DNA of 64,000 nt from Candidatus Bathyarchaeota archaeon (GCA_026014465.1 JAOZID010000010.1:1150303-1214302); one strand, 5' to 3'. Shown: positions 18,431 through 26,912, numbered from the stretch's first letter. The notes: generated from the letters alone by a model not told the origin. Made by a program: numbers and translations.

Positions 18431-18802
18431 TTAGTTGTTTTGTTTTTGTTGGGTCAGGGTTTCTACGAAGTGGGATGCTGCTTGTACGATGTTGTCGGCT
18501 TGTTTCATCATGGCTTCGCTGTTGATTTCTTCTAGTTGCCCAAGCTGCTGTACGGTTTCTTCGATTTCTACAAGAAAATTCAGTATGGAATCGTCTTCGT
18601 TTTGGGGGTTGCCCATTTCTTCTCGAACCAAGATTTCGATAAACGCTGGTTCTCCAAGGCTGTAGTGGATGGCGCTTCGGGCTTTGCGGATGGCTTCCAT
18701 CATGAGGCTAGGCGCCATGTAAGGGATTTTCTGTGCAGCTTCCAGTTCAGCTTTAGCTTCGCGAAGGTACCGTTGCGCCCATCCTTGCCTGTACGCGTCC
18801 AT
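18431..18802 (-). CDS. Small helical protein, possibly HEPN-like
   Basis: ATG at 18802 follows GGGGGA by seven bases. The 123-residue product is nearly all helical and charged. The N-terminal half reads YLREAKAELEAAQ, then MEAIRKARSAIHYSLG, which includes an R-x6-H arrangement as in HEPN domains; the second half is a coiled-coil-like helix. HEPN proteins are often RNases or nucleotide-binding partners, but no nucleotidyltransferase gene accompanies it. It lies directly downstream of rps17e on the same strand (22 bp apart). The HEPN call is tentative. Confidence 0.6.
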   Translation of the reverse strand: MDAYRQGWAQRYLREAKAELEAAQKIPYMAPSLMMEAIRKARSAIHYSLGEPAFIEILVREEMGNPQNEDDSILNFLVEIEETVQQLGQLEEINSEAMMKQADNIVQAASHFVETLTQQKQNN

Positions 18803-18824
18803 CAGGGGTTCCCCCATAAACAAG

Positions 18825-19061
18825 TTATACGTCTATTTCTTCTTCAAGCAGGTCGTCTTGGTCAGATTGAACATCCTGAGACAACGCTAAGGTGCGGGTT
18901 ATGTATCCTGCGACTTTGTTGCGTATGCGGGTGGTGGTGCCTTGTGTTAGCTGGTCAACGGCGTGTTTGTTGTCGTCAAAGGTTACTCCGAATTTCTCTG
19001 GATAACGCGCCATGAGAGCTTTGCCCAAGCGTTTTACCTGTTCTGTTTTTACTTTTCCCAT
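18825..19061 (-). CDS. rps17e: Small-subunit ribosomal protein S17e
   Basis: Archaeal and eukaryotic small-subunit protein. ATG at 19061 has GGAGG eight bases upstream. The 78-residue product starts GKVKTEQVKRLGKALMARYP, the S17e core, followed by FDDNKHAVDQLTQGTT, and ends in an acidic tail DLLEEEIDV. Length fits archaeal S17e (60-80). It is followed closely by the helical gene at 18431-18802. Confidence 0.93.
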   Translation of the reverse strand: MGKVKTEQVKRLGKALMARYPEKFGVTFDDNKHAVDQLTQGTTTRIRNKVAGYITRTLALSQDVQSDQDDLLEEEIDV

Positions 19062-19160
19062 GTTTTGTATTCCTCCGTTATTGTGAACGGTTAATTTTGG
19101 TGTTTGACGCTTAGAAGCGTGAAAACAAGGTTTCAATAGAAGTGGGGGTTAATTTTAAGC

Positions 19161-19961
19161 TTACTGCTGTGCTTGGTTGGAAGAATCAAGTTTTAGGTCA
19201 AAGAACGCTTCAAAATTAGACATCACCTGTTCAGCGACGTCGTCGGGCTTCATGTTTTTGATTTCAGCCACCGCAGAAACCACCTCACTTACAAATGAGG
19301 GCTTAGTCATCTGCCCGTTGAAAGGCGCCTTGCGGAAAATCACTGGCCCGTCGGTTTCAGTTAAAAAATTCTCCAAAGGAACCGCAGTTACGACATCGCG
19401 TATGCCCTGCGAGTACACGACGGGGGGACCTTCGGTTATGTAGTAGCCGTGGTCTACGGCTTGTTTGAGCGCGGTCATGGGGTGGCTAAACCAGTGCAGC
19501 AAAACCCGCTTCAGATTGTACGAGGGCAACATGTCCACGATAAAGGAGGTGGTCCCGCGTGAGTGTATTATAGCTGGCAGGTCGAGTTTTTCGGCTAGAT
19601 GTAGCATTTTGTCAAAGACTTTGAGTTGGCTTTCCCAGATGGATTCGTATTTGCAGTCTAACCCGATTTCGCCTATGGCTAAGACGTTGCCTTTCTGGTG
19701 CTCTTGCAAGATGAGCTCTGTGAGTTCTTCGGTTTCGCCTGGTTTGAGGACATTAACGTTCCAGGGGTGAATGCCCAAGGCGACATGCACTAGGTTGGGA
19801 TGCTGCTGGGCAAGTTTTAGGCACTCAACGCTTGTTTGGTAATCCATAGCGTTAGATACCATCGCAGTTACGCCTGCAGCTTTGGCGTCCTCTATTAGCA
19901 TGTCGGCGCATCCAGCGTACTGGGCGTCAGTAAGGTGTATGTGAGCATCCACTAATCTCAT
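19161..19961 (-). CDS. TatD-family metal-dependent hydrolase
   Basis: Putative metal-dependent DNase or phosphohydrolase of the amidohydrolase superfamily. ATG at 19961 has GAGGT seven bases upstream. The 266-residue product shows the metal ligands in order: DAHIHL (HxH) near the start, GEIGLD, IIHSRG, a histidine in LLHWFSHP, and TETDGP near the C-terminus. These match TatD, with an archaeal variant of the HCFSG loop. It is transcribed leftward ahead of the S17e group, with an intergenic gap of about 100 bp. Confidence 0.9.
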   Translation of the reverse strand: MRLVDAHIHLTDAQYAGCADMLIEDAKAAGVTAMVSNAMDYQTSVECLKLAQQHPNLVHVALGIHPWNVNVLKPGETEELTELILQEHQKGNVLAIGEIGLDCKYESIWESQLKVFDKMLHLAEKLDLPAIIHSRGTTSFIVDMLPSYNLKRVLLHWFSHPMTALKQAVDHGYYITEGPPVVYSQGIRDVVTAVPLENFLTETDGPVIFRKAPFNGQMTKPSFVSEVVSAVAEIKNMKPDDVAEQVMSNFEAFFDLKLDSSNQAQQ

Positions 19962-20071
19962 GTCTAAGACCTCGTCGCCAATATACCCAACAATGAGTTT
20001 TAAAAATTTTCTTTTTCCTGACAAAAACACAGTCGTAGCGGGCTAATTTAAAGAAATAAACAACAACAAAG

Positions 20072-20080
20072 GTTAAATAT
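20072..20080 (+). promoter_or_regulatory. TATA box of the histone gene
   Basis: GTTAAATAT lies 38 nt before the histone ATG, consistent with a start of transcription near 20103-20106 and a leader carrying GAGGGT before the ATG at 20118. Confidence 0.55.
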
Positions 20081-20117
20081 GGCTTCAAAAAGAAAAAGAA
20101 GGCACTGAGGGTCGTAT

Positions 20118-20339
20118 ATGGCTGATTTAGAACTAGCAGTAGCTCCGATGCACAGATTATGCAAGAAAGCGGGAGCAGACAGAGTAAGCGAAGCAGCGGC
20201 AAAAGAACTAGCCGAGGCACTAGAATCAATCGGCGTAAAAATCGCCAAAGAAGCCTTAGACTTCGCCATGCACGCAGGAAGAAAAACCATCAAATCAGAA
20301 GACATAGAAATCGCCACCAAAAAAGTAATGGGAAAATAA
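20118..20339 (+). CDS. Archaeal histone
   Basis: A 73-residue single histone fold that wraps DNA as a dimer or longer multimer. It shows the complete helix-strap-helix pattern: [20 protein letters not shown], then [20 protein letters not shown], then [19 protein letters not shown]. The usual surface positions are kept, including the RK pair before the second loop. There is no extra tail. It is monocistronic with its own TATA box; the Alba gene at 33.5 kb is the second chromatin protein here. Confidence 0.97.
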   Translation: MADLELAVAPMHRLCKKAGADRVSEAAAKELAEALESIGVKIAKEALDFAMHAGRKTIKSEDIEIATKKVMGK

Positions 20340-20430
20340 ACAGTTTCCCCTCCTCCTTTTTGTCCCCAAAACCCTTCCAGGCACACCCCTCATCTCGAAG
20401 ACAAAGCACAAACTGTTTTCTTAGCAAACA

Positions 20431-20485
20431 CTCTACCCCCCTCCCCCTATCGTTTCTGCATACAATTAAAAATTGGAACCTAATA
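20431..20485 (+). repeat. 55-bp intergenic repeat element, copy A
   Basis: This stretch and the reverse complement of 58871-58923 agree at 48 of 55 alignment columns, with two single-base gaps. It begins with a C-rich tract (ACCCCCCTCCCCC) and continues through CGTTTCTGCATACAATT to TTGGAACCTAATA. It lies between the convergent histone and TrmB-type genes. No reading frame is conserved between the copies. The function is unknown; a bidirectional terminator, a REP-like repeat or a small RNA are options. Confidence 0.8.
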
Positions 20486-20517
20486 AACGGCAAATAGGTT
20501 GGGCGCTGTTGGGTGGG

Positions 20518-21267
20518 TTAGGCTGTTTTGGAGGAGTCCCAGAGGAACTGGAAGTATTCGCGTGCGAATCCGACTAAGCCGAAGTGGTTGCTCCAGATGA
20601 CGAGGCTGGGTTTGTCTTCGCCTAGAAAGAGCATGGCTTCTTTGCCGTCTGCTATGACGCCGCCGCCAAACATGTGGTCGCGTACGCGCATTTCAGTTAC
20701 GGTTGGCGTGTTTTTGAGGGTTTGCCAGTCTTGGGGTTTGCCTGCTGCCATAACCTTGACGCCCACGTGTTTTTTCACAGCCAAAAACAGCTGGTCAGCA
20801 GAAGCTATAATGGGTTGGGCGAAGATGGGGGCGGCTATCATGATTTCTTTGTTGGCTTTTTTTAGGACTTCTTCGAGTTTGGTTAGGACGGCTTGTTGCC
20901 CGTGCAAGATGAGTATGTCGGGGCGTTCGACGATTTCGCGTTTCTCGTACAGCGGCTGGAGGGCTTGGGCGATTGTTTGTTCCCAGTTTTGGTATTTATC
21001 TTCAAGGCGCTGTTTGGTTGAGGCGGTAGCCTCCAAAGGAGGCACGGGGTAATATTTGAAAGGACGGGTTTCGCTGCTTTTTATCCAGCCTTTCTCCTTG
21101 AGCGAGTTCAAAACCTCATAGATTTTACTGTAAGGCACCTTGGCAAAATCGCTTATCTCCATGGCGGTTAGCGGGTCATTGTAGAGCAACGTGAGGTACG
21201 CGTCAATTTCGTAAGCGTTCAAACCCATCTCGTGCAACGCGTCTTTTGTGTTTTCGCCGACAGACAA
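20518..21267 (-). CDS. TrmB-type transcriptional regulator
   Basis: A 249-residue regulator with an N-terminal winged helix (GLNAYEIDAYLTLLYNDPLTAMEIS region, then VPYSKIYEVLNSLKEKGW as recognition helix and wing) followed by a linker helix and a C-terminal PLD-like domain ending near the WSNHFGLVGFAREYFQFLW segment. This is the TrmB family, usually a sugar- or metabolite-responsive regulator. The TTG start at 21267 has AGGGGA eight bases before it. It is divergent from the tetraether-synthase candidate with only 91 bp between the starts, so it is a candidate regulator of that gene. Confidence 0.9.
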   Translation of the reverse strand: MSVGENTKDALHEMGLNAYEIDAYLTLLYNDPLTAMEISDFAKVPYSKIYEVLNSLKEKGWIKSSETRPFKYYPVPPLEATASTKQRLEDKYQNWEQTIAQALQPLYEKREIVERPDILILHGQQAVLTKLEEVLKKANKEIMIAAPIFAQPIIASADQLFLAVKKHVGVKVMAAGKPQDWQTLKNTPTVTEMRVRDHMFGGGVIADGKEAMLFLGEDKPSLVIWSNHFGLVGFAREYFQFLWDSSKTA

Positions 21268-21293
21268 AACGGTTTCCCCTAAATCACCTTAGT

Positions 21294-21320
21294 AAACGTT
21301 TGGAAAGCTTATTATTTATT
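21294..21320. promoter_or_regulatory. Shared divergent promoter region with AAACGTTT palindrome
   Basis: The 91-bp gap between the TrmB-type gene and the radical SAM gene contains the palindrome AAACGTTT at 21294-21301 and an AT-rich tract (CTTATTATTTATT) at about 21308-21320 that could be a TATA box in either direction. This is a plausible operator and promoter pair, read by eye only. Confidence 0.45.
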
Positions 21321-21358
21321 ACACTTGCCATTTAGAAGTACAACCGTCCAAAGGTCAA

Positions 21359-22858
21359 GTGAACAGCATGAATGTAATCAAAGATACAAGGTCTCTTTGC
21401 CCTGAATGCCTCAAAGCAGTAGACGCTACCATTTACGAAGAAGACGGCAAAGTCTTCATCAAAAAAGAATGCGCCGAACACGGGTCATTCCAAGAACTCT
21501 ACTGGTCAGACTACGACCAATACATGCGCGCCGAAAAATTCCGCTTCGACGGCGAAGGCATGGAAAACCCGCGCACCCAAAAAGACAAAGGCTGCCCCCT
21601 AGACTGCGGCATCTGCCCCGAACACAAATCCCACACCGCCCTAGCCATCATCGACATAACCAACCGCTGCAACCTCAAATGCCCCGTATGCTTTGCCAAC
21701 GCCTCCGCAGCAGGATACGTCTACGAACCAACCAAAGAAGAAGTCACAAGCATGCTTGAGAACCTACGCGCCAACAAACCCGTACCCGCCACGGCACTAC
21801 AGTTTAGCGGCGGAGAACCCACCATACGCAACGACCTCATCGATTTTATTCGCAAAGCCAAAGAACTTGGTTTTCGCCACGTAGAAGTTAACACAAACGG
21901 CGTACGCATCAGCAAAGACGTTGAATACGCCAAGCAACTCAAAGAAGCGGGTGTTAGCACGATTTACTTGCAGTTTGACGGTTTAACCTCTGAAGTTTAC
22001 AAGTTCATCCGCGGCATCGACCTGCTAGACATCAAAATGAAAGCCATAGAGAATCTGCGGCAAGCAGGTTTTAACAGCATCGTTCTAGTCGTTACTCTCG
22101 TCAAAGGCGTTAACGACGGACAACTGGGCGATATTATCGATTTTGCCGTGAAAAACTTTGACGTGGTCAGATGCATTAACGTCCAGCCCGTCTCGCTTTG
22201 TGGCAGATTGCCCCAGCAGGAACGAGAAAAAATGCGCATAACCATCCCCGACTTCATGCGCTTAGTTTCTGAGCAAACAGAGGACAAAATTGCACCCTCA
22301 GACTTCTACCCCGTCCCCACCGTAGCGCCCATAGCCAAAGCCGTCGGGTCACTCAAAGACAAGCATTACATCGAATTCACAGGACACCCCCACTGCGGCA
22401 TGGCAACCTACCTGCTCGTAGATGACGGCAAAATTACCCCGATAACACGCGTAGCCAACGTGGACAAATTCACCGACGCCATGAAAAAAATCTACGAAGA
22501 TGCCTCGCAGGGACACAAGAACGTCGCAAAACTGCATTTAGTCGGTGCAGCACGGCACGTGAAGTTCAGCTTCCTGCGCAAATACATCCTCAAAGTCCTA
22601 ACAGAGGGCAACTACGACAGCTTAGGCGACCTGCAGCGCAAATCTTTGCTGCTTACGTCTATGCATTTTATGGACCCGTACAATTTTGATTTGGAGCGGG
22701 TGCAGCGTTGCCTGATTCACTATGCATTGCCTGATGGAAGAATCATACCGTTCTGCACGTACAACAACATTCACCGTCCAGAAGTTGAGAAGAAACTTGG
22801 CGTACCAATTAAAGAGTGGCAAAGCAAGCATAAGGTTGAAATAACTCAGCCTTTCTAG
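21359..22858 (+). CDS. tes: Radical SAM protein resembling tetraether lipid synthase (Tes)
   Basis: Candidate for the radical SAM enzyme that joins two archaeol chains into tetraether lipids. The 499-residue product carries an N-terminal CPEC (14-17) with another Cys at 38, a second cluster region GCPLDCGICPEHKSH (78-92), the radical SAM motif CNLKCPVC (104-111) and GGEP at 151-154. The C-terminal half has HFMDPYNFDLERVQRC and HYALPDGRIIPFC. This arrangement, with several extra cysteine sets, is what I recall for MJ0619-type Tes. The GTG at 21359 is taken as start; the ATG at 21368 is equally possible. It is followed by S25e and divergent from a TrmB-type regulator. Confidence 0.85.
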   Translation: MNSMNVIKDTRSLCPECLKAVDATIYEEDGKVFIKKECAEHGSFQELYWSDYDQYMRAEKFRFDGEGMENPRTQKDKGCPLDCGICPEHKSHTALAIIDITNRCNLKCPVCFANASAAGYVYEPTKEEVTSMLENLRANKPVPATALQFSGGEPTIRNDLIDFIRKAKELGFRHVEVNTNGVRISKDVEYAKQLKEAGVSTIYLQFDGLTSEVYKFIRGIDLLDIKMKAIENLRQAGFNSIVLVVTLVKGVNDGQLGDIIDFAVKNFDVVRCINVQPVSLCGRLPQQEREKMRITIPDFMRLVSEQTEDKIAPSDFYPVPTVAPIAKAVGSLKDKHYIEFTGHPHCGMATYLLVDDGKITPITRVANVDKFTDAMKKIYEDASQGHKNVAKLHLVGAARHVKFSFLRKYILKVLTEGNYDSLGDLQRKSLLLTSMHFMDPYNFDLERVQRCLIHYALPDGRIIPFCTYNNIHRPEVEKKLGVPIKEWQSKHKVEITQPF

Positions 22859-22880
22859 AACACGGGAACAAGTGATATTC

Positions 22881-23198
22881 ATGGGTGGAAAAAAGAAGCT
22901 CGGCTTAAAGCAGATGGAACGTACGCAGGCTAAAACCGACGACGCTAAAAAGAAAGAAAAAGCAGGTCCTCCAAAAGATAGGAAGACCAATATTAACGTG
23001 ATTCCGCCAAACGCGAAGAACGAGAAAGTCGTCGCTGAAGCGAAAAAGATGCCTGTTCTGACGCCGTATGCAGTGGCTACAAAGTTTAACGTGCGTATTA
23101 GTGCCGCTAAAGAGTTCCTAAGTAATTTGGAGCAAAACGGCGCCGTAGAGTTGGTTTCAAGCAGCCACAGCCTCAAAATCTACAAGCCAAACAAGTAG
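22881..23198 (+). CDS. rps25e: Small-subunit ribosomal protein S25e
   Basis: Small-subunit protein found in TACK archaea and eukaryotes. ATG at 22881 follows AAGTGA by five bases. The 105-residue product has a very basic, extended N-terminus with KKKEKAG and similar segments, then the winged-helix core LTPYAVATKFNVRISAAKEF, followed by LEQNGAVELVSSSHSLKIY. The gene starts 22 bp after the tetraether-synthase candidate, so the two may share a transcript. Its stop codon lies within a hairpin. Confidence 0.93.
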   Translation: MGGKKKLGLKQMERTQAKTDDAKKKEKAGPPKDRKTNINVIPPNAKNEKVVAEAKKMPVLTPYAVATKFNVRISAAKEFLSNLEQNGAVELVSSSHSLKIYKPNK

Positions 23199-23219
23199 CT
23201 GAGCGTTTTTTTCAGCTAC
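23195..23219 (+). terminator. Hairpin at the end of rps25e
   Basis: GTAGCTGA at 23195-23202 is perfectly complementary to TCAGCTAC at 23212-23219 with a nine-base loop containing a T run. The stem includes the TAG stop of S25e. The run of T is in the loop and not after the stem, so it is not a standard intrinsic terminator. It could stabilise the transcript end. Confidence 0.5.
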
Positions 23220-23266
23220 CAAAATATCTACCAAAATTCATTTTTCAATTCATAGGAGTTGTAATT

Positions 23267-23749
23267 GTGGAGTCTTACCCCAAAAGAGTTTACACGCAAG
23301 AAGAACATCAACAAGCTAAACAATTAACCGACTCGGGATACAAACACGAACTAACAGTCAAAGGAAACCCCGAATTCACAGAAAAAGTCAACCAAGCCCT
23401 TGAACATGCCAAAACGGCAGGGCAATACGAATTCCTACGGACCTACCTGCGCGAAATTATAGAAATCGATGGGTTAACGCAGCTGCGCGAAACCGAAGTG
23501 GCAATCTGGGCAAACAAATTCGCCGTTGAAAACCCCGTTGACTTCGCCAGCCTACTGGTGCAAAAAGCGCATCACATGAAAGAGTACATAGACGGTGAAA
23601 TGTACTACGGCGGCGCCTCAGAAAACCGTACCATACAAAAACGCATGGAATTCTTAGAAACCCTCAAAGAGAAAAGCAGTGACGAAAAAGTAAAAAAAGA
23701 GTGCCAACGCCTCTTAGACATGTGGCGTGACAGCTCACTAGCTTTCTAA
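23267..23749 (+). CDS. Helical protein of unknown function
   Basis: I do not recognise the family. GTG at 23267 has AGGAG eight bases upstream. The 160-residue product is predicted helical throughout, rich in Glu and Lys, with segments EFLRTYLREIIEIDGLTQLR and KAHHMKEYIDGEMYYGG, and one cysteine near the end. No signal peptide or membrane segment. It ends only one base before the end of the converging cyclophilin-like gene. Codon use matches its neighbours. Confidence 0.7.
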   Translation: MESYPKRVYTQEEHQQAKQLTDSGYKHELTVKGNPEFTEKVNQALEHAKTAGQYEFLRTYLREIIEIDGLTQLRETEVAIWANKFAVENPVDFASLLVQKAHHMKEYIDGEMYYGGASENRTIQKRMEFLETLKEKSSDEKVKKECQRLLDMWRDSSLAF

Positions 23750-23750
23750 T

Positions 23751-24128
23751 CTAATCTAGTAACGTAACCCGTATCGGGGTTCCACTTTTTATCTTCTCGA
23801 AAATCTCCAGGTTTTTTGTTATCTTGCCCAGTTTGCTTACGGGGCTGTACGGTTGGGATTTGCCATAGAAAATGCACAGGGCACTGCTCATGGGCCAGTA
23901 CGCTATGGTTCCTGTTTCCACTTTCGCTTTGGCTTTTTCGCCGCCCAGTTGCAGGGGAACTTCAAAGTAGACCTCTTCTTTCCAAAGAGCCGCACGCCCC
24001 TCCAAAGGAAGCTTGCCAACAATTGTTTCCACAGTGCGCGGAGCCAAAAACCTAACCAACTCGCCCTCTGCTTCACCTAAACCCTCAACAACAAACTTTA
24101 TTTTAATTCTAGACACATCTTCGCCCAA
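23751..24128 (-). CDS. Cyclophilin-like fold protein (PF04126-type)
   Basis: A small beta-barrel protein of the Cyclophil_like family. The TTG at 24128 is chosen because GGAG lies nine bases upstream; a TTG at 24137 abuts that site. The 125-residue product has the family landmarks LPLEGRAALWKEEVYFEVP and TGTIAYWPMSSALCIFYGKS near the C-terminus, where the barrel closes. Family members are structurally cyclophilin-like, but prolyl isomerase activity has not been shown to my knowledge. A TATA-like GTTATATATTG is at about 24190-24200. Confidence 0.85.
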   Translation of the reverse strand: MGEDVSRIKIKFVVEGLGEAEGELVRFLAPRTVETIVGKLPLEGRAALWKEEVYFEVPLQLGGEKAKAKVETGTIAYWPMSSALCIFYGKSQPYSPVSKLGKITKNLEIFEKIKSGTPIRVTLLD

Positions 24129-24230
24129 ACTTCTCAACTCCTAAAACATCTGCCAAACAAAGCCAGACGGGAAGCTAGTACACAAGTCAATATATAACTT
24201 TTACAGTAAACCCGCCAGCCACAACACAGG

Positions 24231-25388
24231 TTACTCCACGTGCAGTTGGCGCACAACCCCATAATCCGAAATCACCCGCATTTTACGTGCCCGCAACTCG
24301 GCATCCAACGCGGCGTCGCCCGTGTCCACTTTCAAGCTTTTAAGACCACGCAGTTTGCTCTCAGTAGCAACCACCACCACGTTATCCAAACCCACCCCCC
24401 GCAGAACCCGAGGACTTATCTGCTGGTTTCCGCGACCAAAAACAAACCCTTGCCCGCCAATTGGAGTCACCACAACCTGCACCGCCTCAGCCCCACGCAA
24501 CGCGTCTAAGAGTTGGGTTTCAGTTACGTCTTTGGCTACAATTTTCTTGTTTACAAAAAGGTCAACACCCAGCAGCGTTTTTTTCTGGTCTAGCAGGTCG
24601 GCTATGGTTCGGGTGGTGGTTCCAGGACAGATGATGTAGAGGGTGTTGGGTTGCATGTTTTCTATGATGTATAGGGCAAGGGCGGCTTGGTTTTCTAGTT
24701 CGCTTTCGGTCATGGGGCTTGCGAGTTTGTTCGTTTGAATCAAATGCGGCTCATAAGGCGCCAGTACGTAACCGTACAGATGAGCGGATACTCTGCCTTC
24801 TCGAAAAACCGCTTCGTCAACATCCATAACCTCTGCCTCATGCAAAGGCAACCCCCGCCACAAAAAACGGGCTACAACCCGCGCCGCCGCCACAGGCGTT
24901 AGGGCAAAAACCGCGCTGTGCATCTTCACCCCCGTAGGCACCCCCAAAACGGGAACCTGCAAACCCACCACTGACAAGACGTTGCGGGCAGTTCCGTCAC
25001 CGCCGCAGAAAACCAGAAAATCCACACCTTCCTTGAGCATACGCTGGGCAACCTCGCAGGTATCCTCAGGCACAGTCGACACTTTTGGTTTGCCAAGTAC
25101 AGTGCATTCAAACCCACACGCGCGGGCTTCAGATTCACCCATATCGCCAGCACCCACCAGCAAATCCAAACCCGATTTCACAGCAGACAACTCGGAAAAA
25201 AACGCTTTTGCCTTCAACGGAGCCACAGGCTTAGCCCCCAACGCCAACGCCCGCTCCAAAATCTCCGCACCATCAGTACCCTTAAGCCCCACAGGACCCC
25301 CCATACCTGCAACGGGGTTCACGATAACGCCCAACCGTTTTACGGAAAGTTTCTGGGTGTTTGCGTTGCTGGCTTTGTTTTTTTCCAT
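24231..25388 (-). CDS. ATP-NAD/AcoX-type kinase family protein (COG3199)
   Basis: A 385-residue protein with the ATP-NAD kinase fold. The N-terminal LGVIVNPVAGMGG and the nucleotide-binding FCGGDGTARNVLSV are present, followed by VLGVPTGVKMHSAVFALTP. This combination is that of COG3199, related to NAD kinase but longer and possibly using a different substrate. The C-terminal part (LGVDLFVNKK and after) is typical of the group. It is not the canonical NAD kinase of about 280 residues. It is monocistronic with a possible upstream operator at 25466-25481. Confidence 0.88.
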   Translation of the reverse strand: MEKNKASNANTQKLSVKRLGVIVNPVAGMGGPVGLKGTDGAEILERALALGAKPVAPLKAKAFFSELSAVKSGLDLLVGAGDMGESEARACGFECTVLGKPKVSTVPEDTCEVAQRMLKEGVDFLVFCGGDGTARNVLSVVGLQVPVLGVPTGVKMHSAVFALTPVAAARVVARFLWRGLPLHEAEVMDVDEAVFREGRVSAHLYGYVLAPYEPHLIQTNKLASPMTESELENQAALALYIIENMQPNTLYIICPGTTTRTIADLLDQKKTLLGVDLFVNKKIVAKDVTETQLLDALRGAEAVQVVVTPIGGQGFVFGRGNQQISPRVLRGVGLDNVVVVATESKLRGLKSLKVDTGDAALDAELRARKMRVISDYGVVRQLHVE

Positions 25389-25465
25389 CTACGCGTGCCT
25401 TCTGTGTACTAACAGGGAAGCAACAAAATAAAAGCATACCAAGCTGAAAAACAAAGAATTGAGGA

Positions 25466-25481
25466 GACCACATGTGTGGTC
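25466..25481. promoter_or_regulatory. Perfect 7-bp inverted repeat between trpB2 and the COG3199 gene
   Basis: GACCACATGTGTGGTC is two perfect 7-base arms around TG. It lies 18 bp after the trpB2 stop and about 78 bp before the start of the next leftward gene, upstream of an AT-rich TATA-like stretch near 25422-25435. It could be an operator or part of a transcript end; no T run follows the stem on the leftward strand. Confidence 0.5.
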
Positions 25482-25499
25482 AGTTGTGGTTTGTGGGGT

Positions 25500-26912
25500 T
25501 TATTGGGCTTCGCAGCCGATGAATTGTTTGTTGACTTTGTCGAGCCAGGGGTAGAGTTCGTGGAGTTTGTCCATAGATTGGGCGACTTTTTCGGTGGGGT
25601 ATTCGTAGGGTTGTAGATTGCCGTTGAAGTATTCTTCGTAGGCTTGCATGTCGAAGTGCCCGTGTCCGCAGAGTACGAAGAGTATGGTTTTTTCTTCGCC
25701 TGTTTGTTTGCATCGGACGGCTTCGTCTATGGCGGCTTTTATGGCGTGTGAGGGCTCGGGGGCGGGGATGATGCCTTCGGTTTGGATGAAGAGTTTGGCT
25801 GCGTCGAAGACTTCGATTTGGTTGTAGGCTTGGGTTTGCATGTGGCCTGTTTGGTTTAGGATGCTAATTGTGGGGGCAATGCCGTGGTAGCGCAATCCGC
25901 CTGCGTGGATGGGGGCAGGCATGAAGTCGTGTCCAAGACTATGCATGGGAACTAGCGGGGTGATGCGGGCGGTGTCACCATGGTCGTACTGGTACTGTCC
26001 TTTGGTAACTTTTGGGCATGCGGTGGGTTCGGTGGCGACGAACTGGGTTTCTTTGGGGGCTTTCTTGGTGATTTTGTCGTAGTAGAAGGGCCAAATCACG
26101 CCTGAGTAGCTGCTGCCTCCGCCGATGCATCCGTAGATTACGTCGGGGTAATCGTCGACGAGTTCGAGCTGTTTTTTGGCTTCTAGGCCTTCTACGGTTT
26201 GGTGGAGCAAAACGTGGTTGAAGACGCTGCCGATTGTGTATTTGGCTTCGTTTTCATGAACTAGGGCGTCTTCGACGGCTTCGCTAATGGCTATGCCAAG
26301 GCTGCCTTTATTGTCGGGGTCTTCGGCAAGGATTTTCCTGCCTGCTTCGGTTTGCATGCTGGGGCTGGCAAAGCATTCGCCTCCAAAAGCGTGCATCATC
26401 ATCTTGCGGTACGGTTTTTGGTCGTAGCTTGCGCGTACCATGTAAACTGTGGCTTTTAAGCCAAACATCATGGCGGCAAAGGAGAGTGCTGAGCCCCATT
26501 GTCCTGCGCCTGTTTCGGTGGTTAAGCGTTTGGTGCCTTCTTTCATGTTATAATAAGCTTGGGGGACGGCGGTGTTGGGTTTGTGGCTGCCTGCGGGGCT
26601 TACGCCTTCGTATTTGTAGTAGATTTTGGCGGGGGTTTTAAGGGCTTTTTCGAGGTTTACGGCTCGGAAAAGAGGTGAAGGCCTCCAGAGCTTGTATACT
26701 TCGCGAACTTCCTCGGGGATGTCTATCCATCGTTCCTTGCTTAGTTCCTGCTCAAGGATAGCTTTGGGGAAAATTCGTGGAACGATGCCAACGCCTGGTT
26801 CTTTGGTGTTGGGGTCAATGAATGGGGGGAGGGGTTTGGGGAGGTCAGGGGTTATGTTGTACCATTGTTTTGGTACGTCATCTTCAGGGAGGAATATTTT
26901 TCGGGTGGGCAT
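25500..26912 (-). CDS. trpB2: Tryptophan synthase beta chain, type 2 (TrpB2)
   Basis: PLP enzyme that condenses indole and serine to tryptophan; the type 2 form usually works without TrpA. The 470-residue length and N-terminal extension ([20 protein letters not shown]) are typical of TrpB2. The PLP lysine is in GSHKPNTA (Lys 111) and the phosphate loop is [16 protein letters not shown] precedes the ATG. No other trp genes are near. It is divergent from an ACT-domain regulator, which makes amino-acid control plausible. Confidence 0.95.
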   Translation of the reverse strand: MPTRKIFLPEDDVPKQWYNITPDLPKPLPPFIDPNTKEPGVGIVPRIFPKAILEQELSKERWIDIPEEVREVYKLWRPSPLFRAVNLEKALKTPAKIYYKYEGVSPAGSHKPNTAVPQAYYNMKEGTKRLTTETGAGQWGSALSFAAMMFGLKATVYMVRASYDQKPYRKMMMHAFGGECFASPSMQTEAGRKILAEDPDNKGSLGIAISEAVEDALVHENEAKYTIGSVFNHVLLHQTVEGLEAKKQLELVDDYPDVIYGCIGGGSSYSGVIWPFYYDKITKKAPKETQFVATEPTACPKVTKGQYQYDHGDTARITPLVPMHSLGHDFMPAPIHAGGLRYHGIAPTISILNQTGHMQTQAYNQIEVFDAAKLFIQTEGIIPAPEPSHAIKAAIDEAVRCKQTGEEKTILFVLCGHGHFDMQAYEEYFNGNLQPYEYPTEKVAQSMDKLHELYPWLDKVNKQFIGCEAQ

